Shown here: one piece after another, positions 5,606 through 7,869 of the stretch
Position numbering within the stretch: position 1 is the first letter of the stretch
How the letters are laid out: the number at the start of each line of letters is the position of its first letter
Source: Proteobacteria bacterium UBA3588
GTDB lineage: Bacteria; Pseudomonadota; Gammaproteobacteria; Thiohalomonadales; Thiohalomonadaceae
Length of the DNA: 7,869 bases
Direction of reading: 5' to 3'
Assembly (NCBI GenBank): GCA_002376325.1
Contig: DFMR01000006.1
Coordinates: forward strand, 1-7,869
The notes under the pieces: model-generated
What the model saw: the letters and a program-made list of their open reading frames with translations, nothing else
The model's database searches: none
Told to the model about the DNA's origin: nothing
Position numbers and translations under genes: made by a program

Positions 5606-6970
5606 ATGGCCAAGGGCAAGAGTATCTACAGCTGTACCGAGTGCGGTGCGCAGTCGCCGAAATGGGCCGGACAATGTCCCGAGTGCGGCGCATGGAACAG
5701 CATGGTGGAGACGGTCGCGCCGCCGCCGGCAACCGCGCGCAAGGGGCGGTTCGCCGGCTTTGCCGGTAGTGCGGGCGGAGTTGACGTGCAAAACCTGCTG
5801 GATGTGACCCCGGAGGAGGTTGGCCGGCTGGTCACCGGCAGCGCCGAGTTCGACCGGGTGCTCGGCGGCGGTCTGGTTCCCGGTTCGGTGGTGCTGCTGG
5901 GGGGAGACCCGGGGATCGGCAAGTCAACCTTGCTGTTGCAGACCCTGGTCAATCTGGGCGCACAGCAACGCACCCTCTATGTCACCGGCGAGGAGTCGCC
6001 GCAGCAGGTGAGCCTGCGGGCGCGGCGCCTGGGGGTGTCGGCGCAACCGGTGCGGCTGCTGACCGAGACCCGGGTGGAAGACATACTGGCGGTGGCGCAA
6101 CAGGAGCGGCCGCATGTGCTGGTGGTGGATTCGATCCAAACCGTGTACACCGAGCTGCTGCAGTCGGCGCCGGGCTCGGTGGCGCAGGTGCGCGAGAGCG
6201 CGGCACAGCTGGTGCGTTATGCCAAGCAGAGCGGTACCGCGCTGTTCCTGGTCGGCCACGTCACCAAGGACGGTCAGCTGGCGGGTCCGCGGGTGTTGGA
6301 GCACATGGTCGATACGGTGCTCTATTTCGAAGGCGATCCAAGCAGCCGTTACCGCGTGATCCGAGCCTTCAAGAATCGTTACGGGGCGGTCAACGAACTG
6401 GGCGTCTTCGCCATGACCGACAAAGGGCTCAAGGAAGTGAGCAACCCCTCCGCCATTTTTCTGTCGAGCCACGAGGAGGCGGTGTCCGGCAGCGTCATCA
6501 TGGTGACCATCGAAGGCAGCCGTCCGCTGCTGGTGGAGGTGCAGGCGTTGGTGGATGAAAGTCATCTGGCCAATCCGCGTCGCGTTACCCTGGGTCTTGA
6601 ACACAACCGGTTGGCGATGCTGCTGGCGGTCCTGCATCGCCACGGCGGGGTGGGGACCTACGACCAGGATGTGTTCGTCAACGTGGTCGGCGGTATGCGC
6701 GTCACCGAAACCGGCGCCGATCTGGCGACGTTATTGGCGGTACTGTCGAGTCTGCGCGGACGACCGCTGCCGCAGGGACTGGTGGTGTTCGGTGAGGTGG
6801 GACTGGCCGGCGAGATCCGTCCGGTGCCCAATGGCCAGGACCGCCTGCGCGAAGCGGCCAAACACGGTTTTACCCGCGCCCTGGTGCCGGCCGCCAACAA
6901 GCCCAAACAAGCAATCGACGGCTTGGAGGTCGTCGCGGTGCGGCGGCTGGCCGACGCGCTCGATATCTAG
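5606..6970 (+). CDS. radA: DNA repair protein RadA (Sms)
   Basis: RadA is a DnaB/RecA-like ATPase that drives branch migration of recombination intermediates. From ATG 5606 the product is 454 aa (E. coli 460). Domain order is typical. A C4 zinc finger comes first (Cys10, Cys13, Cys24, Cys27 in CTECG...CPECGAWN). The RecA-like core follows with Walker A GGDPGIGKST (99-108, Lys106) and Walker B VLVVDSIQT with Asp175. The family signature is KNRYG at 256-260 (usually KNRFG). Last is a Lon-protease-like domain with GEVGLAGEIRPVP (396-408), which in RadA is structural rather than proteolytic. All hallmark residues are intact. It ends the + strand cluster and faces the PilZ gene across a 255-base convergent spacer. 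Confidence 0.97.
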   Translation: MAKGKSIYSCTECGAQSPKWAGQCPECGAWNSMVETVAPPPATARKGRFAGFAGSAGGVDVQNLLDVTPEEVGRLVTGSAEFDRVLGGGLVPGSVVLLGGDPGIGKSTLLLQTLVNLGAQQRTLYVTGEESPQQVSLRARRLGVSAQPVRLLTETRVEDILAVAQQERPHVLVVDSIQTVYTELLQSAPGSVAQVRESAAQLVRYAKQSGTALFLVGHVTKDGQLAGPRVLEHMVDTVLYFEGDPSSRYRVIRAFKNRYGAVNELGVFAMTDKGLKEVSNPSAIFLSSHEEAVSGSVIMVTIEGSRPLLVEVQALVDESHLANPRRVTLGLEHNRLAMLLAVLHRHGGVGTYDQDVFVNVVGGMRVTETGADLATLLAVLSSLRGRPLPQGLVVFGEVGLAGEIRPVPNGQDRLREAAKHGFTRALVPAANKPKQAIDGLEVVAVRRLADALDI

Positions 6971-7004
6971 AAATTATCAAAAAATACCAAGCCGAGAATG
7001 AACC

Positions 7005-7025
7005 ACGGGGAACGGGGAACGGGGG
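7005..7025 (+). repeat. Three-copy ACGGGGA tandem repeat
   Basis: ACGGGGA occurs at 7005-7011 and 7012-7018, with a third copy differing in its last base at 7019-7025. With GGG at 7032-7034 the four G-runs have loops of 3, 3 and 6 bases, satisfying the usual G-quadruplex pattern on the + strand. The repeat lies 34 bases after the radA stop. It may be one copy of a dispersed intergenic element; this window shows only one. Confidence 0.75.
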
Positions 7026-7031
7026 ATACAA

Positions 7032-7063
7032 GGGAGTGGCTGGGGTTGCGGCGCCAGACTCCC
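7032..7063 (+). terminator. Imperfect hairpin downstream of radA
   Basis: GGGAGT (7032-7037) pairs with ACTCCC (7058-7063), and GGC (7038-7040) with GCC (7053-7055), leaving a two-base AG bulge and a 12-base loop. No T-run follows directly; T-rich sequence begins only about 20 bases later. It is a candidate 3'-end structure for the radA transcript, but a weak intrinsic terminator. Its left arm includes the fourth G-run of the quadruplex motif, so the two structures would compete. Confidence 0.3.
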
Positions 7064-7187
7064 CTGCTCCCCATGGGTGATGTCTTTATGGTTTTGAATT
7101 TTGCTAGGGTTTGCCGCATCCATTCAAGAAATACAGACCGCACGGCAATAATCTTTCGCTGATTGGGTTTTGTGGAGGTTACGCAAA

Positions 7188-7213
7188 CCGCGGGATGCGA
7201 CGCATGCTCGCGG
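7188..7213 (-). terminator. Hairpin downstream of the PilZ gene
   Basis: On the minus strand, 12 bases past the PilZ stop, an inverted repeat pairs 7188-7194 with 7207-7213 (CCGCG/CGCGG plus a G-U and a G-C pair). It continues after one bulged base with ATGC/GCAT and closes with a 3-base loop. Only TTT follows on the minus strand, so it is a plausible but weak intrinsic terminator for the FHA-PilZ transcript. Confidence 0.35.
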
Positions 7214-7225
7214 CGGGCCGATAAT

Positions 7226-7588
7226 TCAGTCGTTGCTGTGGGTCAGTTCGGACAGCTCGCGTTCCAGCAGCGCCTCGTCGCCGAGATTGAGTTCGATCAG
7301 GCGTTTGAGATGGGAAATGCTCTCCAGTCCGATATGATCGCAGCGAAAGCCGAGATGATCGTTGCCGGTGTGTACGATGGCGCCGTGCATCGTGATCGCA
7401 ACGGCAGCGTCCAGCTTGAACGATAGTTCGCACTCGGCCGCGGAGACGGCTTCCCAGTTCACCGGAGTGACGAGCAGCGCGCCCTTCAGGGAAATGTCCA
7501 GCAACCGGCTCTGCCATTGCCGGTCGGTGCAGGCCAGTTCGACGGGACCATCCATCGGAATGCGCTTGAAGTGGCGTTTTTCTTTCAC
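7226..7588 (-). CDS. Single-domain PilZ protein (candidate c-di-GMP receptor)
   Basis: A 120-aa cytoplasmic protein made almost entirely of one PilZ domain. The c-di-GMP-binding signature is present: RxxxR as R5-H-F-K-R9, then DxSxxG as D31-I-S33-L-K-G36, followed by beta strands (LVTPVNWEAVS, CELSFKL, GAIVHTGNDHLGFRC) and a C-terminal helix ending LLERELSEL. The start is GTG 7588; the next in-frame start, ATG at Met12, would remove RxxxR, so GTG is preferred despite a weak ribosome binding site (GGAA). It lies 26 bases after the FHA gene on the same strand, so the two are probably co-transcribed. PilZ proteins transmit c-di-GMP levels to motility, attachment or polysaccharide systems, but nothing here identifies the target. 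Confidence 0.9.
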   Translation of the reverse strand: MKEKRHFKRIPMDGPVELACTDRQWQSRLLDISLKGALLVTPVNWEAVSAAECELSFKLDAAVAITMHGAIVHTGNDHLGFRCDHIGLESISHLKRLIELNLGDEALLERELSELTHSND

Positions 7589-7614
7589 GAGAGAGATTCC
7601 GCTGGTGGCATGAG

Positions 7615-7869
7615 TTATTGCAAATAAAACTGCATCTTGATGTTGCCGATTTGAATCACGTCGCCTTCATTGAGTTGCCATGCCTTGTCGCCAATGGAAG
7701 TATCGCCCACCTTGGGCGATGCTTCGCCCTCTAGGTGCGAGAGGAAGTAGCCGTCATTGCGATGGGCGATGACCGCCATCTGCACACCGCTCTTGCCGAG
7801 ATTGACGAGCTTGCGGTTGAGGCTGATGGTCTTTCCGAGATTCTGGCCGTTGAGTATCTGCAAAAACGC
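7615..7869 (-). CDS. FHA-domain protein, 3' part (5' end outside window)
   Basis: The reading frame is open to the window edge, so this is the C-terminal 84 codons of a longer gene. It reads LQILNGQNLGKTISLNRKLV, NLGKSGVQMAVIAH, GYFLSHLEGE, PKVGDTSIGDKAWQLNEGDV and IQIGNIKMQFYL, the beta-sandwich strand pattern of a forkhead-associated domain. FHA domains normally bind phosphothreonine through a GR...S..H signature. Here the Arg is replaced by Lys (LGKSG) and no clear SxxH follows, so classical phosphopeptide binding is doubtful. An internal TTG at 7863 is unlikely to be the true start because the fold's first strand would begin there. It ends 26 bases before the PilZ start. Family is likely; ligand and full architecture are unknown. 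Confidence 0.8.
   Translation of the reverse strand, partial: AFLQILNGQNLGKTISLNRKLVNLGKSGVQMAVIAHRNDGYFLSHLEGEASPKVGDTSIGDKAWQLNEGDVIQIGNIKMQFYLQ

Larger units (their letters stand above)
6971..7225. other. Convergent intergenic region between radA and the PilZ gene
   Basis: Both genes point into this 255-base spacer. It holds, left to right, an A-rich start (6971-6990), a G-rich tandem repeat (7005-7025), an imperfect hairpin (7032-7063), an AT-rich stretch (about 7081-7165) unlike the surrounding GC-rich DNA, and a hairpin close to the PilZ stop (7188-7213). No RNA gene is recognisable and no reading frame looks coding. Reading frames that enter it are shadows of the PilZ gene. Confidence 0.7.

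Noticed and set aside
5924..6643. Minus-strand open frame of 239 codons opposite radA
   Set aside because: The translation is His/Gln/Arg-rich and antisense to a fully intact RadA.
7094..7123. TTGAAT in the AT-rich spacer as a promoter for a small RNA
   Set aside because: The matching -10 position (CATCCA/ATCCAT) is poor and no gene or clear RNA structure follows.
7163..7426. Plus-strand 87-codon frame in the convergent region
   Set aside because: Most of it is antisense to the PilZ gene, with no domain match; the GGAGG at 7174-7178 lies inside rather than before it.

Overview
This is a GC-rich, tightly packed chromosomal segment from a gammaproteobacterium. S6, S18, L9, DnaB, Alr and RadA all read very close to the E. 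coli proteins. The order rpsF-priB-rpsR-(DUF2232 membrane protein)-rplI-dnaB-alr-nudix-radA fits non-enteric, possibly sulfur-oxidising or purple sulfur-type lineages; that lineage guess is inference from gene order only. In E. coli the rpsF-priB-rpsR-rplI block and the dnaB-alr pair lie at separate loci. Here they are joined in one direction.

Left part (1-2370, + strand): the 3' end of rpsF, then priB, rpsR, an eight-helix DUF2232 membrane protein and rplI. Gaps are short and most starts have clear ribosome binding sites. A strong GC-rich hairpin (2385-2421) separates this translation block from the next genes.

Middle part (2497-6970, + strand): dnaB (replicative helicase), alr (alanine racemase), a Nudix hydrolase and radA (branch-migration/recombination ATPase) are chained by stop/start overlaps. 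These are TGATG at dnaB/alr and ATGA at alr/nudix. Between nudix and radA lies a 200-base stretch that looks empty. Reading it by frame suggests a small gene of about 67 codons, coupled to both neighbours (ATGA at the 5' side, TAATG at the 3' side) but broken by a one-base frameshift near 5448-5451. This is the least explained part of the window.

Right part (6971-7869): a 255-base convergent intergenic region holds a three-copy ACGGGGA tandem repeat with canonical G-quadruplex spacing, a hairpin and a locally AT-rich stretch. Beyond it, on the minus strand, a single-domain PilZ protein (candidate c-di-GMP receptor) follows the 3' part of an FHA-domain gene whose 5' end lies outside the window.

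Together the + strand genes link ribosome assembly, replication fork loading and restart (PriB, DnaB), recombination (RadA), cell-wall precursor supply (Alr) and nucleotide clean-up (Nudix). The minus-strand pair belongs to a separate signalling unit. I see no mobile element, CRISPR array, tRNA or rRNA. Apart from the cryptic gene and the intergenic repeat, the window is conserved core chromosome.
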